A stretch of 64,000 bases of DNA, from NCBI GenBank assembly GCA_910583995.1, contig CAJTYW010000008.1, positions 1 through 64,000 of the forward strand. Reading direction: 5' to 3'. Below are positions 16,516-24,779 of this stretch, one piece after another. This DNA comes from an uncultured Christensenella sp. (GTDB lineage: Bacteria > Bacillota > Clostridia > Christensenellales > UBA3700). The notes below the pieces were generated by a model. It searched no databases, was not told where the DNA came from, and saw only the letters and a list, made by a program, of their open reading frames with translations. Both the position numbers and the translations under genes were made by a program. Numbering within the stretch: the stretch's first letter is position 1; every line of letters begins with the position of its first letter.

Positions 16516-16839
16516 ATGAGCGAGTTTGATAATAAAGTTTATATGGTGGTTCAAAACATTCCGTGTGGGTTTGTTATGAACTATGCAATGGTGGCAGAGC
16601 TTGCAGGATATCCTACAAAGGCACGACAAGTAGGCAGAGCGTTGCACCATAACCCTGACCCCGCAAATATCCCTTGTCACAGAGTTGTTATGAAAGACGG
16701 AAGTTTAACCCCTGCTTTTGTGTTTGGTGGAGAAAATGAACAAAGGACTAGACTTGAGAGAGAAGGTGTAACTTTTAAAGGCGATAAGGTGGATATGGAG
16801 TTACATTTAGTCAAAATAAATAGATTTATTAAAAATTAG
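16516..16839 (+). CDS. MGMT family DNA-repair methyltransferase (single-domain, Ogt/Ada C-domain-like)
   Basis: The 107-residue protein is the DNA-binding domain of O6-alkylguanine-DNA alkyltransferases, without the usual N-terminal domain. It has YAMVAELAGYPTKARQVGRALHHNP (helix-turn-helix with the arginine finger) and IPCHRVV with the acceptor Cys intact. It is therefore not an alkyltransferase-like (ATL) protein, in which that Cys is replaced. Whether such short forms repair alkylated guanine or only flag it is not known from sequence. ATG 16516 is chosen; a GTG nine bases earlier is possible and neither has a strong ribosome binding site. Confidence 0.8.
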   Translation: MSEFDNKVYMVVQNIPCGFVMNYAMVAELAGYPTKARQVGRALHHNPDPANIPCHRVVMKDGSLTPAFVFGGENEQRTRLEREGVTFKGDKVDMELHLVKINRFIKN

Positions 16840-16927
16840 CAATATTAGCAAGGTAGATTATTGTCTACAATATATAGTATATAATTAAAATATAACATAA
16901 TATATACATTAAGATAAAAGGTATGGT

Positions 16928-17803
16928 ATGAGAAAAGTCAGATTTTTAACAGCATTAATATTGGTATTAGGGTTTGCTACAATACTTAGCGGCTGTAACA
17001 GCAATAAAATATTAAACAGATTAACGGAAAAAGGGTATTTTTCCGATAGTTATGACAATGCTATACCGCAAACAGATATTGTAAACAAAATTACAGCACA
17101 TTTTAATCAAAATACAAGTGTAAAAAAGAAAGCTGTTTTGATAACCATTGATGGTATGAGAGCGGAAAGCCTTGAGTATATTATGGGCAATGATTTAGGA
17201 CTATCACGTATTGCTAAAACAGGCGGGCTTTATTGGACAAAACCAGCTAATTTGGATAGCAAGGCAAAAATAGATTTAGGCGTAAACTTTTTAAGCATTG
17301 TTACAGGGCAAGAGCCTTCAACTTTCAATGTGCTAAAAAGCACAGATGCAAAAAGGGAAAAACCATACTCAATTGTATCTACAATGTCTGAAAAATACAG
17401 AGTAAAGTTTTTGACAGATAATAAAGCGTATATCGATATGTATTTGGCTGCAGAAATTAAAGCAATGGAATCTCAAAAATTAAGCTGTGTTTCTTGTGTG
17501 GATTTAAACGCCGTACGCTCAGAATGTTTGAGTAATTTAAATGGCAACGATTTTATTACGGTTGCAATTTCTAACCCTTATGTTGTTGCAGCAGGTAATT
17601 ATAAAATGAGTAATGCTGCATATCTTGCATCGCTTTTGCATTTAAATTATTATATTGACGATTTGTATAGTGAAATAGCAAAAAAAGTGGACGAAGATTG
17701 GTTGATTATTATTGCAACTACTTGCGGTGGAAATACTAAGCTTGCTAATAATAATGAAGAAGGCAATGTTTTGACATTTATGTTATCAAACAAGGTGTTT
17801 TAA
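16928..17803 (+). CDS. Lipoprotein with alkaline-phosphatase-superfamily domain
   Basis: The 291-residue protein has a signal peptide with lipobox ILSGC (Cys near residue 23), so it is probably a lipid-anchored outer-face protein. The mature part begins with KKAVLITIDGMRAESLEYI (about residues 72-90), the metal-binding Asp strand of the alkaline phosphatase/nucleotide pyrophosphatase fold, and continues as a compact domain ending near ATTCGGN. The canonical C-terminal metal motif (DHG) is not evident, so activity is uncertain. It is followed by a GPH symporter and a cytosolic protein of the same superfamily, suggesting a joint role in handling a phosphorylated or otherwise substituted sugar. 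The substrate is unknown. Confidence 0.65.
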   Translation: MRKVRFLTALILVLGFATILSGCNSNKILNRLTEKGYFSDSYDNAIPQTDIVNKITAHFNQNTSVKKKAVLITIDGMRAESLEYIMGNDLGLSRIAKTGGLYWTKPANLDSKAKIDLGVNFLSIVTGQEPSTFNVLKSTDAKREKPYSIVSTMSEKYRVKFLTDNKAYIDMYLAAEIKAMESQKLSCVSCVDLNAVRSECLSNLNGNDFITVAISNPYVVAAGNYKMSNAAYLASLLHLNYYIDDLYSEIAKKVDEDWLIIIATTCGGNTKLANNNEEGNVLTFMLSNKVF

Positions 17804-17889
17804 TTATTTGCGTTTAAAACAAAAAAATATTTTGCAAAGGTAAGCAAAGCTAATTTAAAAATATCAAAATATAATAAAAAGGGGTAATA

Positions 17890-19350
17890 ATGAAAAATAA
17901 CTCAACGAAAATCAGTGTGTTTGAAAAATTTTCGTTTGCCGTCGGAGAAATTTATGGCTCAGGCGGTGTTGCTATTTTATCACTATTATATCTTTGGTTT
18001 TTAGTAAACATTATTAAAATACCTGCAGGTGCAGCAGGCACAATAATAATGCTTGCAAGGTTTTGGGACGCTTTTACTGACCCTATTATGGGCAGTTTGT
18101 CGGATAACACAAGAACAAAATGGGGCAGAAGAATACCTTATATTTTTGTATCTGGGTTATTGATAGTTGTAGCAGTATTTGTATTGTTTATGCCTATTCA
18201 AGGTTTTTCAAATCTTGCTGGCAAAATAGCGTATGTTGTATTTGCACATTTGTTTTATAGTACAATTTCTACGATATTTAATGTGCCGTATTTGTCGCTT
18301 ACATCAGAGATAAGCGAAAATGTGAAAGAGCGTAATTCTATGAACTTTGCAAGACTTGCAATGGGAATGTTATCAACAGCAGTTTGTTATTTAATAATTT
18401 CCGCATTGAAAGATATGTTAATTGTTGATGAAGTGACGGGTGTCGCTAAACTTACGGAAACGCAATTTGCTTTTGCTGTATCAGGAATATTTGCAGTTAT
18501 GTTTGCTGTACCAATCTTGCTAACAGCACTATTTTGTAAGGAAAGAACACCGCTTCCAAACGAAAAATTGCGATTTTCATTCAAAAACATACTTGATACT
18601 TTCAAGTTAAAATGTTTTAGAAGATTGCTTCTTATGTATGTTTTTTCTTTTGTATGCAACGAGATAATAGCAAACATTATTATGATGTATGTTTTTAATG
18701 TTACAGGTGGCTCAAATATAAAAATTTTAGGTTTTTCTTTGTCTGCAATAGCAAATATGTCAATGCTTTTGGGTGCAGCACTTATTATGCCTGTATCCTT
18801 TACAATGTTGCAAAAGAAGGTAGCAAAGCCGGTTATATTTATGTGTGGTATACCTATGTTCATAATTGGTGCAATCGGATTAGCTGCATTTCCTGCAACA
18901 ACTAATATGCCTGCATTAGTAATTTTACCACTTGCAATTGCAGGTTTAGGTTTTGGTATGGCACAAATGATACCTTGGCTTGTATTTCCAGATGTTGTTG
19001 ATGTTGCAGAGCTTAAATCAAATGACAGAAATCCAGGAGCATACAATAGTACAATGACTTTCTTTAAAAAATTTGCATCTGGTGTTGCAGTACTTATTGT
19101 CGGTTGGGTGTTACAAGGGTTTGGCTATGATGAACAACTTGGAACAAATGTATTGCAACCATATAGTGCAGTTTTGGGTATGAAATTGATTTTGGGAATC
19201 AGTATTCCAGTTTGTTTAATTGTTTCTTTTGTTGGTGCATATATGATAAAAATTACAACAAAAAAGAGTGAGCGAATTAGATATTTTGTTGAAAAACAAA
19301 GGGATAATCAACTAAGCAATTTAAGCGAAGAAGAAAAGGCAGAATTGTAA
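17890..19350 (+). CDS. GPH family sugar:cation symporter (MelB-like)
   Basis: The 486-residue protein has twelve predicted membrane helices. Near residue 55 it carries ARFWDAFTDPIMGSLSDNTRTKWGRR, the signature of the glycoside-pentoside-hexuronide family, with the Asp residues that bind sodium or protons in MelB. The sequence PWLVFPDVVDVAE (about residue 360) is also family-typical. It imports a sugar or glycoside with a cation. ATG 17890 follows AAAGGGG. The next gene starts 24 bases after its stop, so both are probably in one operon with the lipoprotein. Confidence 0.9.
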   Translation: MKNNSTKISVFEKFSFAVGEIYGSGGVAILSLLYLWFLVNIIKIPAGAAGTIIMLARFWDAFTDPIMGSLSDNTRTKWGRRIPYIFVSGLLIVVAVFVLFMPIQGFSNLAGKIAYVVFAHLFYSTISTIFNVPYLSLTSEISENVKERNSMNFARLAMGMLSTAVCYLIISALKDMLIVDEVTGVAKLTETQFAFAVSGIFAVMFAVPILLTALFCKERTPLPNEKLRFSFKNILDTFKLKCFRRLLLMYVFSFVCNEIIANIIMMYVFNVTGGSNIKILGFSLSAIANMSMLLGAALIMPVSFTMLQKKVAKPVIFMCGIPMFIIGAIGLAAFPATTNMPALVILPLAIAGLGFGMAQMIPWLVFPDVVDVAELKSNDRNPGAYNSTMTFFKKFASGVAVLIVGWVLQGFGYDEQLGTNVLQPYSAVLGMKLILGISIPVCLIVSFVGAYMIKITTKKSERIRYFVEKQRDNQLSNLSEEEKAEL

Positions 19351-19373
19351 GAGTTGAAAAAGGAGCTATTTTA

Positions 19374-20165
19374 ATGGAAAGATTTTCACTTGATAATATA
19401 ACAAAATCTTTGTGTAATGCAATCAAAATTGAGTCTCCAATTTATGCAAGGGAAAGTATAGGGATACTTGACGAGTTTGTTTTACAAAAGACTTGTGGTG
19501 AAGGCGTGGATAGAATTGTCGTTTTTAATCCTGATGCTGTAGGTGAGTGGATTGCTGAAAAGTATAAAAATATTTTAGCGGATATTTGGTCTTGTGATTT
19601 AAAAGTGAAAATGAAATCTGTTGTTCCGCCCAAAACACCAGTTTGTTTTGGCACTATTTATACGGGAGCAACCCCGCAAGAACACGGGATTCAACATTAC
19701 GAAAAAAGAAAGATTGAGATAGATAGTTTTTTTGATGCTTTAGCAAGAGCTAATAAAAAAGGTTGTATTGTAACCGTTGCAAATCAAAGTATGGATATTT
19801 TGTTCCGTGATAGGGCTATTGATTATTATTGTTTGAATAACGATAAGGAAGTTGTTCAAAAAGCAGTACAATTGATAAATGAAAAAAATTATGACATTAT
19901 CTGCGTGTATAATCAAGAATACGACGATATTATGCACCGAACTCACCCAAAATCATTGCTTGCAAAACGAGCTTTAAAACATTATAATCAAAGCTATAAG
20001 TTATTGTTGCAGGCAATAAAGCAATCTTATGTAAATGAAAAGACATTGTTTGCAACTATAACCGACCACGGCGTGCATAGAGAATGGTACTTGTTAGGTA
20101 ATCACGGCAAAGATATTGATAAAGATATGAATATTACTCATTTTTACAATATAATTGAAAATTGA
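19374..20165 (+). CDS. Alkaline-phosphatase-superfamily protein (phosphodiesterase/nucleotidase-like), cytosolic
   Basis: The 263-residue protein has no signal peptide. Features of the alkaline phosphatase fold are RIVVFNPDAVGEW near residue 46, TIYTGATPQEHGI near 95 (the usual nucleophile region has Thr in TGATP), YDIICVYNQEYDDIMHRTHP near 175 and LFATITDHGVHRE near 225, where DHG is the second metal-site motif. It probably hydrolyses a phosphomonoester or diester. Its place after a lipoprotein of the same fold and a sugar symporter suggests it processes the imported compound. No close family name is recognised. Confidence 0.7.
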   Translation: MERFSLDNITKSLCNAIKIESPIYARESIGILDEFVLQKTCGEGVDRIVVFNPDAVGEWIAEKYKNILADIWSCDLKVKMKSVVPPKTPVCFGTIYTGATPQEHGIQHYEKRKIEIDSFFDALARANKKGCIVTVANQSMDILFRDRAIDYYCLNNDKEVVQKAVQLINEKNYDIICVYNQEYDDIMHRTHPKSLLAKRALKHYNQSYKLLLQAIKQSYVNEKTLFATITDHGVHREWYLLGNHGKDIDKDMNITHFYNIIEN

Positions 20166-20170
20166 TAGCA

Positions 20171-20201
20171 AAAAGCACATAGATAGCTTCTATGTGCTTT
20201 T
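20171..20201. terminator. Bidirectional terminator between the GPH operon and the HTH genes
   Basis: AAAAGCACATAGA (20171-20183) pairs perfectly with 20189-20201, loop TAGCT, with A and T runs at both ends. It serves both convergent units. Confidence 0.85.
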
Positions 20202-20215
20202 AATATTTCATTTTT

Positions 20216-20659
20216 TTAAATTCTGCCAAGCAGTTTATCGATAGAACCACCAAGTTCATAAGCAATGTTGTAGATAACTTCAAATTGCGGTAGGTGACCT
20301 TTCTTCCACCAACTTAAGCTTGACTCATTGACTAAACCTTTTTTAGATAAAATGTAGTGATTCATAGCGTTTCGTGTAAGTAACTTTTGGTACTCAGGCA
20401 TAAAGCTAGATATATTGTAACCACTTTTCATATTGCTGTAGCTAAACTCTTCGGTAAGCCCTGTAATGTAATCCATAGAACACTTAAAGTAATCGCAAAT
20501 TTTAGTCATAGTCTCAGTTGTAGGAATGCTACCTAATAGGTAAGCTTTAATTCTTTTGTGGTCAACGCCTATCAATTTTGAAAATTTATAATTTGAAAGT
20601 TGTGTTTCACTTAGTAAATCGGAAAATATCTCTGTAAAATTATTAGTATCGTTTATCAT
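20216..20659 (-). CDS. Tandem-HTH (XRE-like) regulator, copy A
   Basis: The 147-residue protein has two helix-turn-helix-like modules in one chain: an N-terminal one (about residues 16-66, SKLIGVDHKRIKAYLLGSIP then DYITGL) and a C-terminal one (about 95-147, LVNESSLSWWKKGHLP then DKLLGRI). Each ends in the D-[YK]-[IL]-x-G motif usual after XRE repressor domains. The C-terminal 43 residues are identical to those of the next gene upstream. It is probably a DNA-binding regulator; the target is unknown. It is last in a row of three related minus-strand genes. Confidence 0.7.
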   Translation of the reverse strand: MINDTNNFTEIFSDLLSETQLSNYKFSKLIGVDHKRIKAYLLGSIPTTETMTKICDYFKCSMDYITGLTEEFSYSNMKSGYNISSFMPEYQKLLTRNAMNHYILSKKGLVNESSLSWWKKGHLPQFEVIYNIAYELGGSIDKLLGRI

Positions 20660-20678
20660 ATTTATTCCTTAAATCTTA

Positions 20679-21113
20679 TTAAATTCTTCCAAGTAACTTG
20701 TCAATAGAACCGCCTAATTCGTAGGCAATGTTGTAGATAACTTCAAATTGCGGTAGGTGACCTTTCTTCCACCAACTTAAACTTGACTCATTCACTAAAC
20801 CTTTTTTAGATAGAGTGAAGTGATTAGTGTTGTTTTGATTAAGAAGTTTTTGGTATTCGGTAATAAAACAATCGAAATTGTATTCAGTTTTTATTGAAGT
20901 ATAGTTAAATTCTTCAGTTAACCCCACTATGTAATCTATAGAACATTTAAAGAAATCGCATATTTTAATTATGGTTTGTGGTGTAGGTATACTGCCTAAT
21001 AGATAGGCAGTTATTCTTTTGTGGTCAATACCAATTGTTTTGGCAAATTTGGATTTGGACAATTCGGTTTCATTAAATAAATCTGTAAAGATTTCAGTAA
21101 ATTTATTTATCAT
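20679..21113 (-). CDS. Tandem-HTH (XRE-like) regulator, copy B
   Basis: The 144-residue paralogue of copy A has the same two-module layout (KTIGIDHKRITAYLLGSIP ... DYIVGL, then the shared LSWWKKGHLPQ end). The N-terminal half is diverged from copy A while the 3' end is nearly identical in DNA; 56 bases at 20725-20780 equal 20262-20317. That suggests recent duplication or gene conversion confined to the C-terminal module. It starts with ATG 21113, inside the end of copy C (11-base overlap), so the array is probably one transcript. Confidence 0.7.
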   Translation of the reverse strand: MINKFTEIFTDLFNETELSKSKFAKTIGIDHKRITAYLLGSIPTPQTIIKICDFFKCSIDYIVGLTEEFNYTSIKTEYNFDCFITEYQKLLNQNNTNHFTLSKKGLVNESSLSWWKKGHLPQFEVIYNIAYELGGSIDKLLGRI

Positions 21114-21552
21114 AAATTATCTCCTTTTCATCAGTTCTACCTACGAGATAATCTAAAGAAATCTTAGAATATTGAGCAATTAGGTAGAGAGTTTCTAATC
21201 TTGGAAAAGATTGTTTGTTTTTCCATCGGGACAAATTTGTTCTAGCGATTTGACAATTTTTAAAAAATAAAACTTGTGATTTTTCGTTGGATATTATATT
21301 GTCTAATCGATTAAAAAAAAGATTAACATCAGCGTCTTTTAAGTCCTGCGTCAACTTGATAGGACTTAATCCGGTAATGTAATCTAAAGAACATTTGAAA
21401 AAATTGCTTATTATAATCGCTCTATATATATCAGGAAAAAACTCCTTGTTGTAATATTTGTTGAGCCTTGCATTTGGTATTTGCAAGCATTTTTCTAGTT
21501 TTAAACAATTTAAATTATTTTCTTTACATAAAATCTTTAGTTTAAAATCCAT
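21103..21552 (-). CDS. Tandem-HTH (XRE-like) regulator, copy C
   Basis: The 149-residue protein is the most diverged member of the array. Module 1 (about residues 17-64) ends in DYITGLSPI; module 2 (about 100-142) has ARTNLSRWKNKQSFPRLETLYLIAQYSKISLDYLVGRTDE, a standard XRE helix-turn-helix. It is first in the minus-strand transcript and faces the divergent small gene at 21708 across a gap of about 150 bases. The three proteins may control that gene or themselves; this is inference. Confidence 0.7.
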   Translation of the reverse strand: MDFKLKILCKENNLNCLKLEKCLQIPNARLNKYYNKEFFPDIYRAIIISNFFKCSLDYITGLSPIKLTQDLKDADVNLFFNRLDNIISNEKSQVLFFKNCQIARTNLSRWKNKQSFPRLETLYLIAQYSKISLDYLVGRTDEKEIIYDK

Positions 21553-21617
21553 TTGACAAATTTCCTTAAAAAGTTGTTTGACTTAGATAAATTTTAGCAA
21601 AAATTGACGCAAATATG

Positions 21618-21647
21618 TTGACATTGGGTATGATTAGAGATTACAAT
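21618..21647 (+). promoter_or_regulatory. Promoter of the small accessory genes
   Basis: TTGACA (21618-21623), 18-base spacer, TACAAT (21642-21647). It lies inside the longer reading frame that begins at 21615, which supports the shorter GTG start at 21708. Confidence 0.7.
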
Positions 21648-21707
21648 ATATTTATTCAACATAAATGCGACAGTTTTGATATGTTTTTGTTTAAAGGAGG
21701 TGAGTAT

Positions 21708-21884
21708 GTGGACTTTATAGGATTAATTTTTTTCGTAATTATCAGTGGCTTAAGACTTGAAATTTCAAATGAGTTTATTGTAAATGATAGAGAAATTATA
21801 GTTAAGTTTGCTGACGGAAAAAAGGCAAGAGTTTCATTAAAGATAAAAATTGATTCTCTTTTAAAAAAGCTAGAATTACATTAA
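21708..21884 (+). CDS. Small hypothetical protein with hydrophobic N-terminus (58 aa)
   Basis: GTG 21708 follows a very strong AAAGGAGGTGA with 4-7 bases of spacing. An upstream ATG at 21615 lies on the promoter -35 and is rejected. Residues 1-16 (MDFIGLIFFVIISGLR) are hydrophobic; the rest is charged and predicted beta then helix (EIIVKFADGKKARVSLK). No family is recognised. It is divergent from the tandem-HTH genes. Confidence 0.55.
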   Translation: MDFIGLIFFVIISGLRLEISNEFIVNDREIIVKFADGKKARVSLKIKIDSLLKKLELH

Positions 21885-21982
21885 TTGTTTGGAAAAAGTG
21901 CTAATACACAAATGAATAATAAAATACAAAAGAAGAAATTCTTAGGAATAGATTAATAAATAAATTTAGGAGTAATAAAGTT

Positions 21983-22204
21983 ATGGACAAATATGTCATA
22001 AATCACGATTTTGGCTATGGTACAAGTGCAGATAATCATTTTGATAGTGCTATAAACAAATTGGAATTAAGGAATAAAAAAGATTTGGCAATTTATTTAA
22101 AAGATTTAATCATAAATCAGATGAATGATACAAATATTGATAATAATGTTATTAAAATTGCAGGGTATCCTGAAATTAGGCTAATTATTAAAGATAAAAA
22201 ATAA
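21983..22204 (+). CDS. Small hypothetical protein (73 aa)
   Basis: ATG 21983 is preceded by TTAGGAG about 10 bases upstream. The charged, Asn/Asp-rich 73-residue protein has no membrane segment or recognised motif. It lies 98 bases after the 58-residue gene, probably in the same transcript, and ends at a strong terminator. No function can be given. Confidence 0.6.
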   Translation: MDKYVINHDFGYGTSADNHFDSAINKLELRNKKDLAIYLKDLIINQMNDTNIDNNVIKIAGYPEIRLIIKDKK

Positions 22205-22208
22205 AGAG

Positions 22209-22237
22209 AAAAATGACTGGTGTTGCCAGTCATTTTT
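22209..22237 (+). terminator. Terminator of the small accessory genes
   Basis: AAAAATGACTGG (22209-22220) with CCAGTCATTTTT (22226-22237), loop TGTTG. From here to 22644 the DNA is very AT-rich and I see no gene or clear signal. Confidence 0.85.
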
Positions 22238-22644
22238 ATTATAGATATATTATTTATCTTTAATTATATTATATATATCATTATTAATTATCTAAAAGCT
22301 ACATAAGTAATAGGTCAAAATAGTTATCAAATTCTGTAGATGGTTTAAAAAAATTTGTATTTAAAAAGTAGAGCATAAGATTAATTAATGCTTTTAAATG
22401 AAAAACAAATTTTTTAATTAAAAATATAAAATCTGTCATAAAAGTTTTGTGCTAAATTAAGGAAAAAAGTATTTGTTAGTCAAAAACTTGCTAAGATTTT
22501 TGAGTTTTTTATGCAAAAATAAAAAATTTTTATAAAAAATGGGCGAAAATCACCCTAAAAATGCCGAAAAAACAAGGTTTTTGCAAAAATGACACACGCG
22601 GAAGGGTTGCGAGTTAAAAATATTGAAAAATCAAGGAAAAATGT

Positions 22645-22673
22645 TTGACATAAGCTTTTTAATTGTATATAAT
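22645..22673 (+). promoter_or_regulatory. Promoter of the S10/spc ribosomal superoperon
   Basis: TTGACA (22645-22650), 17-base spacer, TATAAT (22668-22673): perfect consensus, with an AT-rich upstream region of the UP-element kind. Confidence 0.85.
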
Positions 22674-22679
22674 GATAAG

Positions 22680-22861
22680 GCTGTTGAAATGGGAAGAAGC
22701 GGTAAGTTACCGTAATATACGGATAATTATCGTGGACAATGGTTCGACAATCGGGCGACTAACTCTTTAAGCGGATAGCAATATCTTACTTTAGAAGCAA
22801 CAGTACGAAACACACGGCAATGTGTAAAAAAACGAGTTAGGAAAACAGGAGGTCATTTAAA
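22680..22861 (+). promoter_or_regulatory. Structured mRNA leader of the S10 operon
   Basis: About 180 untranslated bases precede rpsJ. Visible stems: CTGTTG (22681-22686) with CAACAG (22798-22803); CGGTA (22700-22704) with TACCG (22708-22712); CACA/TGTG (22811-22824) with loop CGGCAA; and CTAACTC (22759-22765) with GAGTTAG (22834-22840). The last stem crosses the first, so they form a pseudoknot or two alternative states. This suggests feedback control by a ribosomal protein; which one is not known. Confidence 0.5.
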
Positions 22862-23170
22862 ATGGCAACACAAAAAATCAGAATTAAGTTAAAAGCTTAC
22901 GACCACAATCTTATTGATGTAGCAGCTGAGAAAATCGTTGATACAATCAAAAGACACAACACAAAGGTATCAGGACCTATTCCTCTACCTACAGAAAAAG
23001 AGATAGTAACAATTATCCGTTCTCCACACAAGTACAAAGATAGTAGAGAACAATTCGAGCTTAGAACTCACAAGCGTTTGATTGATATATTCAACCCTAC
23101 TGCTCAAGCAGTTGATAGTTTAATGAAACTTGATTTGCCTGCAGGTGTTGATATTAACATCAAACTTTAA
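22862..23170 (+). CDS. rpsJ: Ribosomal protein S10
   Basis: 102 residues, normal length, ATG after CAGGAGG. IRIKLKAYDH at the start and SGPIPLPTE near residue 37 are S10 landmarks. It is part of the 30S head and, as NusE, of antitermination complexes. It is the first gene of the superoperon. Confidence 0.97.
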   Translation: MATQKIRIKLKAYDHNLIDVAAEKIVDTIKRHNTKVSGPIPLPTEKEIVTIIRSPHKYKDSREQFELRTHKRLIDIFNPTAQAVDSLMKLDLPAGVDINIKL

Positions 23171-23206
23171 TAAATAGAGAAATAAATTTGGAGGTGAACT
23201 TTATCT

Positions 23207-23836
23207 ATGAATAAAGCAATCATTGGAAAGAAAGTTGGTATGAGCCAAGTATTCAACGAGGATGGCAAAGTTATTCCAGTAACAGTTGTGGAAGCAGGTC
23301 CATGTCCCGTTGTACAAAAGAAGACAGTAGAAAAAGATGGTTATGAAGCAATTCAAGTTGCTTTCGGAGCTATCAATGGCAAAAATGTAAACAAGCCTGT
23401 TGCAGGTCATTACAAGAAAGCCGGCGTTGAGCCAAAGAGAATTTTGAAAGAATTCAAATTTGATAACTGCGCTAGTTACGAAATCGGTAGTGTAATAAAT
23501 GCAGATATTTTCGCAGTTGGCGACAGAGTAGATGTTTCAGGTACTTCTAAAGGTAAAGGTTTTAGCGGTACAATCAAAAGACACAATTTCCACATTGGTC
23601 CTATGGCACACGGTTCAGGATATCACAGAGGTGTTGGTTCTATGGGTTCTTGTTCTAGCCCATCAAGGGTTTTCAAAAACAAGAAAATGCCAGGTCAATA
23701 TGGTAATACAAAATGCACAGTTCAAAACTTGCAAATTGTAAAAGTAGATGCAGAACGTAATATTTTGCTAGTTAAGGGTGCTATCCCTGGTGCTAAGGGC
23801 GGAATCGTTATCGTTAAGCAATCTTGCAAAGGTTAA
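23207..23836 (+). CDS. rplC: Ribosomal protein L3
   Basis: 209 residues, ATG after GGAGG. IGKKVGMSQVF at the start and the central loop with GTSKGKGF and HGSGYHRGVGSMG that reaches toward the peptidyl transferase centre are typical. An early 50S assembly protein. Confidence 0.97.
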   Translation: MNKAIIGKKVGMSQVFNEDGKVIPVTVVEAGPCPVVQKKTVEKDGYEAIQVAFGAINGKNVNKPVAGHYKKAGVEPKRILKEFKFDNCASYEIGSVINADIFAVGDRVDVSGTSKGKGFSGTIKRHNFHIGPMAHGSGYHRGVGSMGSCSSPSRVFKNKKMPGQYGNTKCTVQNLQIVKVDAERNILLVKGAIPGAKGGIVIVKQSCKG

Positions 23837-23850
23837 TGGAGGGCTTAAAA

Positions 23851-24471
23851 ATGGAAATGAAAGTTGTAAATAGCAGCGGTAAAAAAGTTGGTACAATCGA
23901 GTTAAATGCTGCAGTTTTTGAGCAAGAGTACAATGAATCTCTTATCCACCAAGTTGTTGTAGCTCAACTAGCAAATAAAAGACAAGGTACAAAAAGTACA
24001 TTGACTAGAGCTGAAGTTCGCGGAGGCGGTATCAAACCTTGGAGACAAAAAGGTACTGGTAGAGCAAGACAAGGTAGCATTCGTGCTCCACAATGGATTA
24101 AGGGTGGTGTAGTATTTGCACCAAAGCCAAGAGATTTCAGTCAAAAGATAAATCAAAAGATGAAAGTTGCTGCACTAAAGAGTGCATTGTCTCAAAAAGT
24201 TCGTGATAATGAAATTACTATTATCAACGAAATCAAAGCTGAAAACGGCAAGACAAAAGAAATTGCAACAATTCTTAAAAATCTTAAAATGGAAAAGAGA
24301 GTACTTTTGGTTGTTGGTGAGCGTGACGAATTAGTAATCAGAGCTTGCCGCAATATTGAAAATGTAACACTAATCAACGCATCATTAATTAATGTTTATG
24401 ACGTTGTTGCAAATGCAAATTGCATTATGACAAAAGATGCTGTTAATAAAATTGAGGAGGTGTACGCATAA
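23851..24471 (+). CDS. rplD: Ribosomal protein L4
   Basis: 206 residues from ATG 23851 after GGAGG; an in-frame ATG at 23824 lies inside rplC and is rejected. The long exit-tunnel loop is visible (VRGGGIKPWRQKGTGRARQG). Its stop overlaps the rplW start as TAATG. Confidence 0.96.
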   Translation: MEMKVVNSSGKKVGTIELNAAVFEQEYNESLIHQVVVAQLANKRQGTKSTLTRAEVRGGGIKPWRQKGTGRARQGSIRAPQWIKGGVVFAPKPRDFSQKINQKMKVAALKSALSQKVRDNEITIINEIKAENGKTKEIATILKNLKMEKRVLLVVGERDELVIRACRNIENVTLINASLINVYDVVANANCIMTKDAVNKIEEVYA

Positions 24472-24761
24472 TGAACGCTTACGATATCATTATTAGCCCT
24501 ATCTTAACTGAAAAAAGTTATGAAGGCATTGAAGCTATGAAGTACACTTTTAAGGTGGACGTTAGAGCAACTAAAACTCAAATCAAAAAAGCTGTTGAAG
24601 AAATTTTTGGAGTTAAAGTTGCTAAAGTTAATACAGTAAATTATGATGGCAAAATCAAAAGAATGGGCAGAAGTGAAGGAAGAACACCATCTTTCAAAAA
24701 GGCTTATGTTCAACTTACAGCAGATAGCAAACGCATCGAGTTCTTCGATAGTTTGGCTTAA
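24471..24761 (+). CDS. rplW: Ribosomal protein L23
   Basis: 96 residues; begins in the stop codon of rplD (TAATG), so translation is coupled. ISPILTEKSYEG and TFKVDVRATKTQIKKAVE are L23 features. It sits at the tunnel exit and docks trigger factor and SRP. Confidence 0.96.
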   Translation: MNAYDIIISPILTEKSYEGIEAMKYTFKVDVRATKTQIKKAVEEIFGVKVAKVNTVNYDGKIKRMGRSEGRTPSFKKAYVQLTADSKRIEFFDSLA

Positions 24762-24779
24762 GAGCGGAGGTAATTAATA

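Noticed and set aside
18387..19046. Long minus-strand open frame opposite the GPH symporter gene
   Set aside because: It is the antisense shadow of a clear membrane transporter gene, has no ribosome binding site and no recognisable domain.
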